Shown here: piece by piece, positions 26,877 to 35,815 of the stretch
Layout of the letters: every line of letters starts with the position of its first letter
Numbering within the stretch: the stretch's first letter is position 1
Assembly: GCF_902813185.1 (NCBI RefSeq)
Contig: NZ_LR778301.1
Span: forward strand, 3,700,001 to 3,764,000
From: Denitratisoma oestradiolicum
GTDB lineage: Bacteria > Pseudomonadota > Gammaproteobacteria > Burkholderiales > Rhodocyclaceae
Length of the DNA stretch: 64,000 bases
Reading direction: 5' to 3'
Notes under the pieces: generated by a model
Database searches by the model: none
Told to the model about the DNA's origin: nothing
What the model saw: the letters and a program-made list of their open reading frames with translations, nothing else
Program-made: the position numbers and the translations under genes

Positions 26877-28340
26877 TCAGGCTGCCCAGTCGCTCAGCAG
26901 ATGCAGCCCCCAGGCCACGCCGAAGCCGGTCAGGTCGCTGCCCGTGGCGCCCAGGCCGCCACTGCAAGTGGAGGCTGACAGGTCCATGTGCAGCCAGGGA
27001 CGCTCACCGGTGAAGCGCTTCAGGAAGCGGGCGGCCAGGATGTGGTCGGCTTCGCCTTCCATGGTGCATTGCTTGATGTCGGCCACCTTGGAGTCCAGGG
27101 CCGACTCGTAGTCCTCGTCCATGGGAAAGACGCAGACTCGCTCGCCGCTGGCTCGGCCGGCAGCCACGGCCTGGGCGGCAAGTTTGTCGTCGCTGGCGAA
27201 GACGCCGGAATAACGACTGCCCAGGGCGGAGTGCATGCTGCCGGTGAGGGTGGCGAAATCCACAATCAGATCCGGCTGCCGCTTGCCGTCTCCCCGATTG
27301 GCCAGGGTCAGAGTATCGGCCAGCACCATGCGGCCCTCGGCATCGGTGTGCACCACTTCGATGGTGGTGCCGTCCAGGGCAGTGACGATGTCGTTCTGCT
27401 TGTAGGCGCCGGGAGAAAGATGGTTGTGGGAGATGGCCAGCCAGGCGTCCACGGCGAAGGGCAGCTTCAGTTCCGTGATGGCCTGGAGCAGCCCCAGGAC
27501 CACGGCAGAGCCGTTCATGTCCTCGTGCATGCCCTGCATGTAGCGGGCAGGCTTCAGGTTATGACCACCGGTGTCGAAACAGATGCCCTTGCCCACCAGG
27601 GCCGCGCTACGGGAACCTCGGCTCCTGGCGGGGTGATAGCGCAGGTGCACGATGGCGGCATCCTGATGGTCCGAGCCCTGGGCCACGGCGCAGAAAGCCC
27701 CGGCCCCCAGCGCCTTCAGACGCCTGAAGTCGTACTCCTTGATCTGCCAGCCCTGGACTGCGGCCAGCTGACGGATACGCTGGCGATAGGTGGCAGGCGT
27801 CAGCTCATTGGGCGGCAGGGCGGTCAGCTCCCGGGTCAGAAGATTGGCCCGGGCCAGGGCGGCAGGAGCAGCGAAGTCCCGGGTGCTGCCGACACCGAAA
27901 TAGGCGATGCGGGCCAGGGCGCGGGGCGTCTTCTTTTTGCTCACCGGCAGGGGTGCGCCATTCAGCCAGGCCACGTAAAGCGCGTCCCGGGCCAGGTCGG
28001 AATCGTCCGTCCGGGCGACGATGGCCAGGGCCGCCGGCTTTTCTTCCAGCAGCAGCAGCAGGGCCTTGCGCAACAGGGTCAGGCGCTCGAAGCGGGAGGC
28101 TGCCGTTGGCGCCATGACCAGCACCATTCGCCCTCCGGAGGGTAGGTCCATGGCCTGGGGAGTCTTGGTCAGATCCTCGGCTTTCGTCTCGCGCCGAGCC
28201 AACACTCCGCGCCATTGGGCCACACCGGGAAGGTCATCGGGCAGGCTGCCAGCGGCCGGCAGCAGCCAAAGTTGATGCTGGGGCGCCTGGGCGCCGGGCA
28301 GGCCGGCGTGGCACCGAAGTTGGGCAAGAGGAGCAGACAT
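26877..28340 (-). CDS. M17 leucyl aminopeptidase family protein
   Basis: Two-metal aminopeptidase of family M17, 487 aa, cytoplasmic. The catalytic domain is in the C-terminal half: [16 protein letters not shown] (metal-binding Lys and Asp, catalytic Lys in NLKP), [13 protein letters not shown] (metal Asp) and [16 protein letters not shown] (metal Asp/Glu and catalytic Arg). The N-terminal 170 residues are divergent and the family triad NTDAEGR is HTDAEGR, so it is not a standard PepA; it resembles the PepB-like branch. It takes N-terminal residues from peptides. It is divergent from thyA across a 62-base gap holding a perfect palindrome. Confidence 0.9.
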   Translation of the reverse strand: MSAPLAQLRCHAGLPGAQAPQHQLWLLPAAGSLPDDLPGVAQWRGVLARRETKAEDLTKTPQAMDLPSGGRMVLVMAPTAASRFERLTLLRKALLLLLEEKPAALAIVARTDDSDLARDALYVAWLNGAPLPVSKKKTPRALARIAYFGVGSTRDFAAPAALARANLLTRELTALPPNELTPATYRQRIRQLAAVQGWQIKEYDFRRLKALGAGAFCAVAQGSDHQDAAIVHLRYHPARSRGSRSAALVGKGICFDTGGHNLKPARYMQGMHEDMNGSAVVLGLLQAITELKLPFAVDAWLAISHNHLSPGAYKQNDIVTALDGTTIEVVHTDAEGRMVLADTLTLANRGDGKRQPDLIVDFATLTGSMHSALGSRYSGVFASDDKLAAQAVAAGRASGERVCVFPMDEDYESALDSKVADIKQCTMEGEADHILAARFLKRFTGERPWLHMDLSASTCSGGLGATGSDLTGFGVAWGLHLLSDWAA

Positions 28341-28362
28341 GCGCGGGAACGTCCTTTGGAAT

Positions 28363-28382
28363 TAGAATCGGCTCCGATTCTA
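28363..28382. promoter_or_regulatory. Palindromic divergent promoter between the M17 peptidase and thyA
   Basis: TAGAATCGG-CT-CCGATTCTA, a perfect 9-bp inverted repeat. Each arm begins with TAGAAT, a good -10: on the plus strand at 28363-28368 (start near 28375, leader about 28 bases to thyA) and on the minus strand at 28382-28377 (start near 28370, leader about 30 bases to the peptidase gene). Neither has a clear -35. Confidence 0.6.
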
Positions 28383-28402
28383 TCCCGCCGGTCCACCACC
28401 CC

Positions 28403-29197
28403 ATGCGCCAGTACCTCGACCTGATGAAGCACGTGCTCGAGCACGGCCACGAAAAATCCGACCGCACCGGCACCGGCACTCGCTCGGTGTTCGGCTGGCA
28501 GATGCGTTTCGACCTGGCGGCAGGATTTCCGCTGCTGACCACCAAGAAGCTGCATACCCGCTCCATCATCCACGAGTTGCTCTGGTTCCTCCAGGGAGAC
28601 ACCAACATCCGCTACCTGAAAGACAACGGGGTCTCCATCTGGGACGAATGGGCCGACGCCAACGGCGACCTGGGGCCGGTGTATGGCCATCAATGGCGCC
28701 ACTGGCCCGATGGCAAGGGAGGCGAGATCGACCAGATCAGCCAACTGATTGAGGGACTGAAAAAAAACCCGGACTCTCGCCGTCATATCGTCAGCGCCTG
28801 GAATCCCACCGACATTCCACGTATGAAGCTGCCCCCCTGCCATGCCTTGTTCCAGTTCTACGTGGCGGGCGGCAGGCTGAGTTGTCAGCTCTACCAGCGC
28901 AGTGCCGACATCTTCCTCGGCGTACCCTTCAACATTGCTTCCTACGCCCTATTCACCCAGATGGTGGCCCAGGTCTGCGGCTACACCCCTGGTGATTTCG
29001 TCTGGACCGGCGGCGACTGCCACCTCTATTCCAACCATCTGGAGCAGACCCGGCTGCAACTCTCCCGGGAACCCCGCGCTCTGCCTCAACTGAAGATCAA
29101 TCCCGAGGTGCGCGACATTTTTGCTTTCCGCTTCGAGGACTTCAGTCTGGAAGGCTACAACCCCCATCCCCATATTGCCGCCCCCGTGGCGGTGTAG
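28403..29197 (+). CDS. thyA: Thymidylate synthase
   Basis: Makes dTMP from dUMP with methylene-tetrahydrofolate, 264 aa, cytoplasmic dimer. All signatures are present: [18 protein letters not shown] near 21, the catalytic Cys146 in [11 protein letters not shown], the phosphate-binding [18 protein letters not shown] near 165 and the end [10 protein letters not shown]. Its length equals that of the E. coli enzyme, including the position of the nucleophile. No Shine-Dalgarno precedes the ATG. It is followed after 8 bases by glk. Confidence 0.98.
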   Translation: MRQYLDLMKHVLEHGHEKSDRTGTGTRSVFGWQMRFDLAAGFPLLTTKKLHTRSIIHELLWFLQGDTNIRYLKDNGVSIWDEWADANGDLGPVYGHQWRHWPDGKGGEIDQISQLIEGLKKNPDSRRHIVSAWNPTDIPRMKLPPCHALFQFYVAGGRLSCQLYQRSADIFLGVPFNIASYALFTQMVAQVCGYTPGDFVWTGGDCHLYSNHLEQTRLQLSREPRALPQLKINPEVRDIFAFRFEDFSLEGYNPHPHIAAPVAV

Positions 29198-29205
29198 GCC
29201 AGGCC

Positions 29206-30126
29206 ATGCGGCTCTGTGGCGACATCGGCGGCACCAAGGCCCTGCTGGCGCTGGCGGACGAAACCGGCACTCTCCATGCCCGGCGCCGGCTGGAATGCGC
29301 CAACTATGGAAATTTCACTGACCTGCTGGCAGAGTATCTGGGGGGGCTGGACAGCACGCCCACCGGGGGTTGCCTGGCGGTGGCAGGCCCCATCGCCGAT
29401 GACGGCCGTAGCGCCCGCCTCACCAACCTGCCCTGGACCCTGGATGCCGCCAAGCTGGAACAGCGGTTCGGCCTGCCCGGTCTGCGCCTGATCAACGATT
29501 TCGCCGCTGCCGCCCTGGGGGTCACCGTCGCTCCACCGGCGACGCTGCTCACCCTGCAACCAGGCCTGCCCCTGGCGGATGGCGTGAAGCTGGTAGTGGG
29601 AGCAGGCACCGGCCTGGGCATGGCGGTGCTGGTGCCAACTCCGGAGGGCTGGCGTGTGCTGCCCGGAGAAGGCGGCCATGTTGCCTTCGCCCCGGCCGAC
29701 GAAATCCAACTGGCTCTGTGGCAGCATCTCCACGCTCGCCATGGCCGGGTCACCTGGGAACGGGTGGCTTCTGGCATGGGCATCCGCGCCATGCATCGTT
29801 TCCTGGGCGGCGCGGATATCGAACCTGAACTCATCGCCGCTCGGGCACTGACATCCGCGCACAGTACCGAAGGGCGCACCATGGAAATGTTTCTCGCCAC
29901 CTATGGCGCCTTCGTCGGAGACATGGCCCTGGCCTTGATGGCACGAGGCGGTGTCTATCTGGCGGGAGGCATCACCGCGAAAATCTTGCCTCTGATGCAA
30001 TCAGGTCCTTTCCTGACAGCCTTCAACGCCAAAGTCGAGCATGCGGCCCTGGCAACGCGCATGCCGGTCCATGTCGTCACGGAACCGGAACTCGGTCTCA
30101 GAGGAGCGGTCCTGGCCGCAATTTGA
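29206..30126 (+). CDS. glk: Glucokinase
   Basis: Phosphorylates glucose with ATP to glucose-6-phosphate, 306 aa. The phosphate-binding motif GDIGGTKALLAL is at the N-terminus. LINDFAAAALGV near 100, GAGTGLGMAVLVP near 132 and GEGGHVAFAP near 155 are typical of the proteobacterial glucokinase group, and GGVYLAGGITAKILP lies near 250. It is 8 bases after thyA and probably co-transcribed. With the glycogen locus just downstream it would feed free glucose from glycogen trimming into hexose phosphate. Confidence 0.95.
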   Translation: MRLCGDIGGTKALLALADETGTLHARRRLECANYGNFTDLLAEYLGGLDSTPTGGCLAVAGPIADDGRSARLTNLPWTLDAAKLEQRFGLPGLRLINDFAAAALGVTVAPPATLLTLQPGLPLADGVKLVVGAGTGLGMAVLVPTPEGWRVLPGEGGHVAFAPADEIQLALWQHLHARHGRVTWERVASGMGIRAMHRFLGGADIEPELIAARALTSAHSTEGRTMEMFLATYGAFVGDMALALMARGGVYLAGGITAKILPLMQSGPFLTAFNAKVEHAALATRMPVHVVTEPELGLRGAVLAAI

Positions 30127-30137
30127 CGGACGACAAA

Positions 30138-30158
30138 AACCATTTCAGTTAAATGGTT
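30138..30158. repeat. Inverted repeat after glk, similar to that before ompW
   Basis: AACCATTT (30138-30145) and AAATGGTT (30151-30158) are perfect 8-bp arms around CAGTT. The AACCAT/ATGGTT arms and AT-rich centre resemble the repeat at 17165-17190, with nearly the same spacing. It may be an operator, or a weak terminator for minus-strand transcripts (TTTTTG follows on that strand). Confidence 0.45.
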
Positions 30159-30181
30159 AAAATCCATCGCCCTGGCATTCT

Positions 30182-30237
30182 TTGTCAGTTGCTAGTTCAG
30201 ATGCTAAAAATGGATACGCAGTGCCCCCGGGGCACTG
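30182..30237 (+). promoter_or_regulatory. Promoter and 5' hairpin of the DUF2934 gene
   Basis: TTGTCA (30182-30187) and TAAAAA (30205-30210) are 17 bases apart, a good sigma70 promoter with a start near 30217. The transcript would begin with a perfect 9-bp hairpin, CAGTGCCCC-C-GGGGCACTG (30219-30237), followed by a strong ribosome binding site. Confidence 0.65.
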
Positions 30238-30260
30238 TCGTCATTAGTGGAGGAGACACC

Positions 30261-30554
30261 ATGCCCGCCGCAAGCCGCTCGACCCGTTCCACCAGCAAAC
30301 CCGAAAAATCCGTGCTAGCCGCCAAGGCGGCCGGTGCGTCCGCCAGGAAGACCACCGCCAGCACCACCACAAAGCAAGCTGCGCGGCGCAAGGCCAAGGC
30401 GGTTTCCCCGGACCAGCGCCGTCACTATGTGGAAGTAGCGGCCTACTACATCGCCGAACGCCGTGGTTTCCCCGGCGACGGAACGCTGGAGGACTGGCTT
30501 CAGGCCGAGTCCGAAGTGGAACGCCTGCTCAAGGACGGTCTGCTCAACTCCTGA
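30261..30554 (+). CDS. DUF2934 protein with Lys/Ala-rich N-terminus
   Basis: Small protein of 97 aa. The ATG at 30261 was chosen for the ideal GGAGGAGA before it; the frame is open further upstream without a site. Residues 1-48 are rich in Ala, Lys, Thr and Ser ([26 protein letters not shown]), like the tail of histone H1 or PhaP-type basic proteins. Residues 50-95 are a DUF2934 domain ([21 protein letters not shown] and [11 protein letters not shown]). The function of DUF2934 is unknown; the basic tail suggests nucleic-acid contact, which is inference. The stop overlaps the end of glgB by 11 bases (tail to tail). Confidence 0.82.
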   Translation: MPAASRSTRSTSKPEKSVLAAKAAGASARKTTASTTTKQAARRKAKAVSPDQRRHYVEVAAYYIAERRGFPGDGTLEDWLQAESEVERLLKDGLLNS

Positions 30555-32703
30555 GCGGCACCAGGACCACGCCCGCCAGAGGTGGCAGCGTCAGGACCAG
30601 ACTGGCGGGACGCCCCATCCAGGGGTGAGCTTCGGCGCAAAGCGCCCCGCTGTTGCCCATATCGCTCCCTCCGTAATGGCGTGAGTCGCTGTTGAGGATT
30701 TCCCGATAGGCGCCCGGGGCCGGTACGCCAATACGATAATTCGGCCGGGGCACGGGCGTGAAATTGAGCGCCACCACGGCATGACTGCCATCCCGGCCCA
30801 GCCGTAACCAGGCAATCACCGATTGATCCCCATCGTGACAGTCAATCCAGGAAAAGCCCTGGGAATCAAAGTCCAGTTCATGGAACGGGGGAAGCTCCCG
30901 ATGGAGCCGATTCAAATCCCGCGCCAGTCGTTGCACGCCACCATGAGCCGGGTATTGCAGCAGGCTCCAGGGCAACTCGCCCGCTTCGCTCCACTCCCAG
31001 GGTTGGCCCAGTTCGTTGCCCATGAAGGTAAGTTTCTTGCCGGGACTGGTCATCTGGTAGGTCAGCAGCAACCTCAGATTGGCAAAACGCTGCCATCCGT
31101 CCCCCGGCATCTTGCCCAGCAGAGAACCCTTGCCATGGACCACCTCGTCATGAGACAGGGGCAGCACGAAGTTCTCCGTGTAGGCGTAGAGCTGGCCAAA
31201 GGTCAGACAGTCATGGTGGTAGCGCCGGTAGATCGGGTCCTTGGTCATGTAGTCCAGGGTGTCGTTCATCCAGCCCATGTTCCACTTCATCGAAAAACCC
31301 AGGCCGCCCAGGTACACCGGCCGCGACACCATGGGCCAGGCAGTGGATTCCTCGGCAATGGTCAGGGCGCCGGGAAACTCCCGATGCACCATCTCGTTCA
31401 TGGCCCGCAAAAAACCGATGGCTTCCAGATTCTCCCGGCCACCATGACGGTTGGGACGCCACTCGCCGGCCTTGCGGGAATAATCCAGATAGATCATGGA
31501 AGCCACCGCATCCACCCGCAGCCCGTCCACATGAAACTCGGACAGCCAGTAGTGGGCGCTGGACATCAGAAAGCTGCGCACCTCGTTGCGGCCGTAATTG
31601 AAGACATAGGTTCCCCAGTCGGGGTGTATTTTCTGAGCCGGATCCTCATGCTCGTAGAGGGCCGAACCATCATAGTGGGCCAGGGCCCATTCATCCCGGG
31701 GAAAGTGGCCAGGCACCCAGTCAAGGATCACGCCAATACCCGACTGATGACAGGCATCCACCAGGAAGCGGAAATCGTCCGGATCGCCGAAACGGGCGCT
31801 GGGAGCGAAGAAACCGGTGCACTGGTAACCCCAGGACTCGTCCAGGGGGTGCTCCATCACCGGCATCAATTCCAGATGGGTGTAGCCCATGTCTGCCAGA
31901 TAGGGTACCAGTCGCTCCGCCAGTTCCCGGTAACTGTAGAAGCGGCCGTCAGGATGGCGCATCCAGGAACCGGGATGGGCCTCGTAGATGGACATGGGGC
32001 TGTGCAGCCAGTCCCATTGGGTCCTGGCCGCCATCCAGTCCCGGTCCTGCCAGGCATGGCGGGAGGCTGTCACCCGGGCCGCCGTGGCCGGCCGTTTCTC
32101 GAACTGGCGGGCATAGGGATCCGCCTTGGCCATCACCGCGCCGCTGGCGCGGTTGCGAATCTCGAACTTGTAAAGGGAGCCCGTAGGAAGATCGGGGATA
32201 AACAGTTCCCAGCAGCCCGAGGCGCCCAGAGAGGCCATGGGATGGGTGCGTCCGTCCCAGCGATTGAAATCACCCACCACCGAGACCCGGGCAGCATTGG
32301 GCGCCCAGGTGCGAAAGCAGACACCGCCAATGCCGTCCCGAGTCTCGGGAACCGCGCCCAGCAGGCGATAGGCCTGGCTGTTGTTGCCCTCGGAAAACAG
32401 AAACAAGTCATGTTCGGAGGGACGGGGAGGAAAGGCGTAGGGATCCCGCAGCCGCAGTTCCCGGCCCGCTTCCCCGATCCGCAACCAGTAGAACTCGGGA
32501 CGAACATCTCCACGCCATTCAAAGAGGTCGGAGGCTCCCTGACGTTCCATGGGTTCCAGGCGACCGTCGATTTCCATCTGGACATGGCTTGCGTGGGGGC
32601 GCAGCACCCGCAGGCGCCAACCCCTGCCATGAGGATGCAGCCCCAGGAGGGCGAAGGGATCATGCTCCCGGGCTTCCAGCAAGGCCGTCAACTTTTTGTC
32701 CAT
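30544..32703 (-). CDS. glgB: Glycogen branching enzyme
   Basis: Forms alpha-1,6 branches in glycogen (GH13), 719 aa. The ATG at 32703 begins [21 protein letters not shown], the normal N-terminus, with GAGG before it; the open frame reaches to 32820 but without family similarity. It has an N-terminal beta-sandwich, a CBM48 domain ([18 protein letters not shown]), a catalytic barrel with Asp398 (LRVDAVASM), Glu451/452 (AEEST) and Asp519 ([13 protein letters not shown]), and a C-terminal beta domain. It is divergent from glgC with 116 bases between the starts, which must hold both promoters. Confidence 0.96.
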   Translation of the reverse strand: MDKKLTALLEAREHDPFALLGLHPHGRGWRLRVLRPHASHVQMEIDGRLEPMERQGASDLFEWRGDVRPEFYWLRIGEAGRELRLRDPYAFPPRPSEHDLFLFSEGNNSQAYRLLGAVPETRDGIGGVCFRTWAPNAARVSVVGDFNRWDGRTHPMASLGASGCWELFIPDLPTGSLYKFEIRNRASGAVMAKADPYARQFEKRPATAARVTASRHAWQDRDWMAARTQWDWLHSPMSIYEAHPGSWMRHPDGRFYSYRELAERLVPYLADMGYTHLELMPVMEHPLDESWGYQCTGFFAPSARFGDPDDFRFLVDACHQSGIGVILDWVPGHFPRDEWALAHYDGSALYEHEDPAQKIHPDWGTYVFNYGRNEVRSFLMSSAHYWLSEFHVDGLRVDAVASMIYLDYSRKAGEWRPNRHGGRENLEAIGFLRAMNEMVHREFPGALTIAEESTAWPMVSRPVYLGGLGFSMKWNMGWMNDTLDYMTKDPIYRRYHHDCLTFGQLYAYTENFVLPLSHDEVVHGKGSLLGKMPGDGWQRFANLRLLLTYQMTSPGKKLTFMGNELGQPWEWSEAGELPWSLLQYPAHGGVQRLARDLNRLHRELPPFHELDFDSQGFSWIDCHDGDQSVIAWLRLGRDGSHAVVALNFTPVPRPNYRIGVPAPGAYREILNSDSRHYGGSDMGNSGALCAEAHPWMGRPASLVLTLPPLAGVVLVPLRS

Positions 32704-32819
32704 CGCATCATCCCTCGCAGGCCCGGGAAACCGCGGGGCCGCGATTTCATGAACCAGTTTTTTATGTTCGAGTATTGTAGCGGTCGTGCGCAGGGACGAC
32801 CGTGGAAAGGAGGCCAGCA
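32704..32819. promoter_or_regulatory. Divergent glgB/glgC control region
   Basis: The only non-coding DNA between the two halves of the glycogen locus. A possible plus-strand -10, TATTGT (32773-32778), would start the six-gene operon near 32785; no strong -35 is seen. A strong AAGGAGG precedes the glgC ATG. No operator is recognised. Confidence 0.4.
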
Positions 32820-34127
32820 ATGATTCAGCAAGACCCGAATTCCGGTGATTCCTCGGCCGAATCCGGCCGCTTCGTCAGCCACCTGACCCGCAGCACCTTC
32901 GCCATGGTACTGGCTGGAGGGCGCGGCAGCCGCCTGATGCAAATGACCGACTGGCGCGCCAAGCCGGCAGTGCCTTTCGGCGGCAAGTTCCGCATCATCG
33001 ATTTCACTCTCTCCAACTGCGTCAATTCCGGCGTGCGGCGCATCGGCGTGGCCACCCAGTACAAGGCCCAGAGCCTGATCCACCATCTGCAACGGGGCTG
33101 GAGCTTTCTTGATGGCCGCTTCGAGGAATATATCGAACTGCTGCCGGCCCAGCAGCAGGTGGGCGAAAACTGGTACCAGGGCACCGCCGACGCCGTCTAC
33201 CAGAACCTGGACGTGATCCGCCGAGCCAATCCCCGCTATGTGATGATCCTGTCCGGCGACCATGTCTACAAGATGGACTACGGCCGGATGCTGGCCCAGC
33301 ATGTGCAGAACGGCGCCGACCTCAGCGTGGCCTGCATGGATGTTCCCATCGGCGAGGCATCGGCCTTCGGCGTCATGGGCATCGACGACAGCCAGCGCGT
33401 TACCCGGTTCATCGAAAAACCCGAGCATCCGCCCTGCATGCCCGGCAAGCCGGAGCGGGCGCTGGTCAGCATGGGCGTCTACATCTTCAATGCCCACTTC
33501 CTTTACGAGCAACTGATCCGCGACGCGGACGAACCCCATTCCGGCCATGATTTCGGCAAGGACGTGATTCCTCACGTGGTGTCCCGCTACCGGGTGTTCG
33601 CCCACAATTTCCGTGAGAGCTGCGTCGGCATCAGCAGTTCGGGCCTGCCCTACTGGCGCGACGTGGGGACGGTGGATGCCTACTGGGAGGCCAGTCTGGA
33701 GCTGACCAAGGTCACCCCGGAACTGGACATGTACGACGAGCAATGGCCCATCTGGACCCACCAGGAACAACTGCCCCCGGCCAAGTTCGTCTTCGACGAC
33801 GAGGGGCGTCGCGGCATGGCGGTGGACTCCCTGGTCTCCGGGGGCAACATCATCAGTGGTTCCACGGTACGCCGCTCCCTGCTGTTCTCCCGGGTCTTCG
33901 TCCATAGCTTTAGCGAGATCGAGGATTCGGTGATCCTGCCCAAGGTGGATATCGGCCGTCACTGCCGGCTGCGCCGGGTGGTGGTGGACAAGCATTGCGT
34001 GATTCCCCCGGGCACGGTGATCGGTTTCGACCCGGAGCAGGATCGCCAGCGCTTTCATGTCACCGAGCGGGGCATCACCCTGGTCACCCCGGAGATGCTG
34101 GGACAGACCCATCACCACATTCGATAG
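32820..34127 (+). CDS. glgC: Glucose-1-phosphate adenylyltransferase
   Basis: Makes ADP-glucose from glucose-1-phosphate and ATP, the first committed step of glycogen synthesis, 435 aa. The start ATG has AAGGAGG at an ideal distance; a GTG 18 bases upstream lies before that site and is rejected. Nucleotidyltransferase signature: [20 protein letters not shown] near 26, [15 protein letters not shown] near 55, then the [12 protein letters not shown] motif near 140 and a C-terminal left-handed beta-helix. The RAKPAV region binds the allosteric activator in the family. It is the first gene of a six-gene operon; the next start is 11 bases away. Confidence 0.97.
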   Translation: MIQQDPNSGDSSAESGRFVSHLTRSTFAMVLAGGRGSRLMQMTDWRAKPAVPFGGKFRIIDFTLSNCVNSGVRRIGVATQYKAQSLIHHLQRGWSFLDGRFEEYIELLPAQQQVGENWYQGTADAVYQNLDVIRRANPRYVMILSGDHVYKMDYGRMLAQHVQNGADLSVACMDVPIGEASAFGVMGIDDSQRVTRFIEKPEHPPCMPGKPERALVSMGVYIFNAHFLYEQLIRDADEPHSGHDFGKDVIPHVVSRYRVFAHNFRESCVGISSSGLPYWRDVGTVDAYWEASLELTKVTPELDMYDEQWPIWTHQEQLPPAKFVFDDEGRRGMAVDSLVSGGNIISGSTVRRSLLFSRVFVHSFSEIEDSVILPKVDIGRHCRLRRVVVDKHCVIPPGTVIGFDPEQDRQRFHVTERGITLVTPEMLGQTHHHIR

Positions 34128-34138
34128 CGACACCCGTC

Positions 34139-35815
34139 ATGGCCCTTGATCTTGTCTTCCTCTGGCACATGCACCAGCCGGACTACCGTGATCACGGTAG
34201 CGGCGAACATGTGCTGCCCTGGGTCTATCTCCATGCCCTGAAGGACTACACCGACATGGCGGCCCACCTGGAGCGTCATCCGGGCGTCCGGGCGGTGGTG
34301 AACTTCGTGCCGGTGCTGCTGGACCAGATTGAGGACTATTGCCGCCAGTTCGAGACGGGGCGTTTCCGCGACCCCTTGCTGCGACTCCTGGCCGAGCCGG
34401 ACCTGGATGACCTGAGTGCCACGGATCGGCAGTTGCTGCTGGCCGCCTGCTTCCGCAGCAACCACAGCACCATGCTGACCCCCTTTCCCCGCTACCAGCG
34501 GCTCCGCGATCTTCAGCAACTGCTGACCCGGGAGGGAGAGGCGGCCCTCGGCTACCTCTCCGGCAGCTATTTCGCAGATCTGCTCACCTGGTATCACCTG
34601 GTCTGGTGCGGTGAATCTGAACGCCGCCAGCAAGCCCTGCTGGCGGAACTGATGAGCAAAGGCGAAGGCTACAGCCTGGAGGACCGCCAGCAGTTGCTGG
34701 CCCTGATCGGTCGCATCCTGAAGGGACTGATTCCCCGCTACCGTGCCTTGATGGAACGGGGCCAGATCGAAATTTCCACCACGCCCCAGACCCATCCCCT
34801 GGCGCCCTTGCTGCTGGACTTTCACGCGGCGCGGGAAACCTTGCCCGAGGCGCCCCTGCCCCTGGCCTCCGAATATCCCGGCGGGCGCAGCCGGGTCGTT
34901 GCCCAGATCGAACAGGCCTGGCAATCCCACCAGCGTCATTTCGGCACCTCCGCCCAGGGCATGTGGCCAGCGGAGGGCGCCATTTCCACCCCCCTATTGC
35001 CTCTGCTCGCCGCCAGCGGCTGTCGCTGGATCGCCAGCGGCCAGGGGGTGCTGAACCACAGCCTGGCCAGCCACGTCACCCATGACGTCCGGGCACCCTA
35101 TCATCCCTGGCACTGTCCCGTCGCCCCGGAACTGTCCCTATTCTTCCGCGACGAGCGGCTCTCCGACCTGGTTGGCTTCGAATATGCAAAATGGCATGGC
35201 CGGGATGCGGCGCGCCATTTCATCGCCCAACTGGAAGCCATCCTGGCCACCGCGCCGACCGATGAGACCCCGGTGGTCAGCGTCATCCTGGATGGCGAAA
35301 ATGCCTGGGAACACTATCCCTACAATGCCTACTACTTTTTCGAGGATCTCTACGGCCTGCTGGAGCAGCATGCCGAAATCCGTACCACCACCTACAGCGA
35401 ACTGCTGGGCCGTCCCCATCCCCCGTCCAGTACATCCCTGCCGGGGATCACCGCCGGCAGTTGGGTCTATGGCACCCTGTCCACCTGGATCGGTGATCCG
35501 GAAAAAAACCGGGCCTGGGACCTGCTCTGCTCAGCCAAGCGCAGCTATGACCTGATCCTGTCCAGCGGCCGTCTGTCCCCTGCGGAGCAGGCAGCGGCGA
35601 CAACCCAGTTGTCCATCTGCGAAAGCTCCGACTGGTTCTGGTGGTTCGGCGACTACAACCCCCAGTCGGCGGTCGCCAGCTTCGACCATCTCTATCGCGA
35701 CAACCTGCGCCGGCTTTACCGCCTGCTGCAACTCCAGCCACCGGCCCAGCTTGATGTCCCAATTTCATCGGGTAGCGGATCCGCCCAGGGCGGCACCATG
35801 AGGAGAGTCACTTGA
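34139..35815 (+). CDS. GH57 amylopullulanase/alpha-amylase-like glycosidase
   Basis: Family GH57 enzyme of 558 aa. The start ATG 11 bases after glgC begins MALDLVFLWHMHQPDY, the GH57 motif-1 region (HMHQP). Catalytic residues by family comparison are Glu279 in GMWPAEGAIS (nucleophile) and Asp385 in ILDGENAWEHY (acid/base); these motif forms are those of the amylopullulanase/alpha-amylase branch. Activity on alpha-1,4 and possibly alpha-1,6 links is expected, so it may debranch glycogen in place of GlgX. There is no signal peptide, so it is cytoplasmic, as the operon requires. Its stop overlaps the next start (TTGA). Confidence 0.88.
   Translation: MALDLVFLWHMHQPDYRDHGSGEHVLPWVYLHALKDYTDMAAHLERHPGVRAVVNFVPVLLDQIEDYCRQFETGRFRDPLLRLLAEPDLDDLSATDRQLLLAACFRSNHSTMLTPFPRYQRLRDLQQLLTREGEAALGYLSGSYFADLLTWYHLVWCGESERRQQALLAELMSKGEGYSLEDRQQLLALIGRILKGLIPRYRALMERGQIEISTTPQTHPLAPLLLDFHAARETLPEAPLPLASEYPGGRSRVVAQIEQAWQSHQRHFGTSAQGMWPAEGAISTPLLPLLAASGCRWIASGQGVLNHSLASHVTHDVRAPYHPWHCPVAPELSLFFRDERLSDLVGFEYAKWHGRDAARHFIAQLEAILATAPTDETPVVSVILDGENAWEHYPYNAYYFFEDLYGLLEQHAEIRTTTYSELLGRPHPPSSTSLPGITAGSWVYGTLSTWIGDPEKNRAWDLLCSAKRSYDLILSSGRLSPAEQAAATTQLSICESSDWFWWFGDYNPQSAVASFDHLYRDNLRRLYRLLQLQPPAQLDVPISSGSGSAQGGTMRRVT

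Noticed and set aside
30823..32823. 666-codon open frame on the plus strand opposite glgB
   Set aside because: Antisense shadow of glgB, with no family motif.
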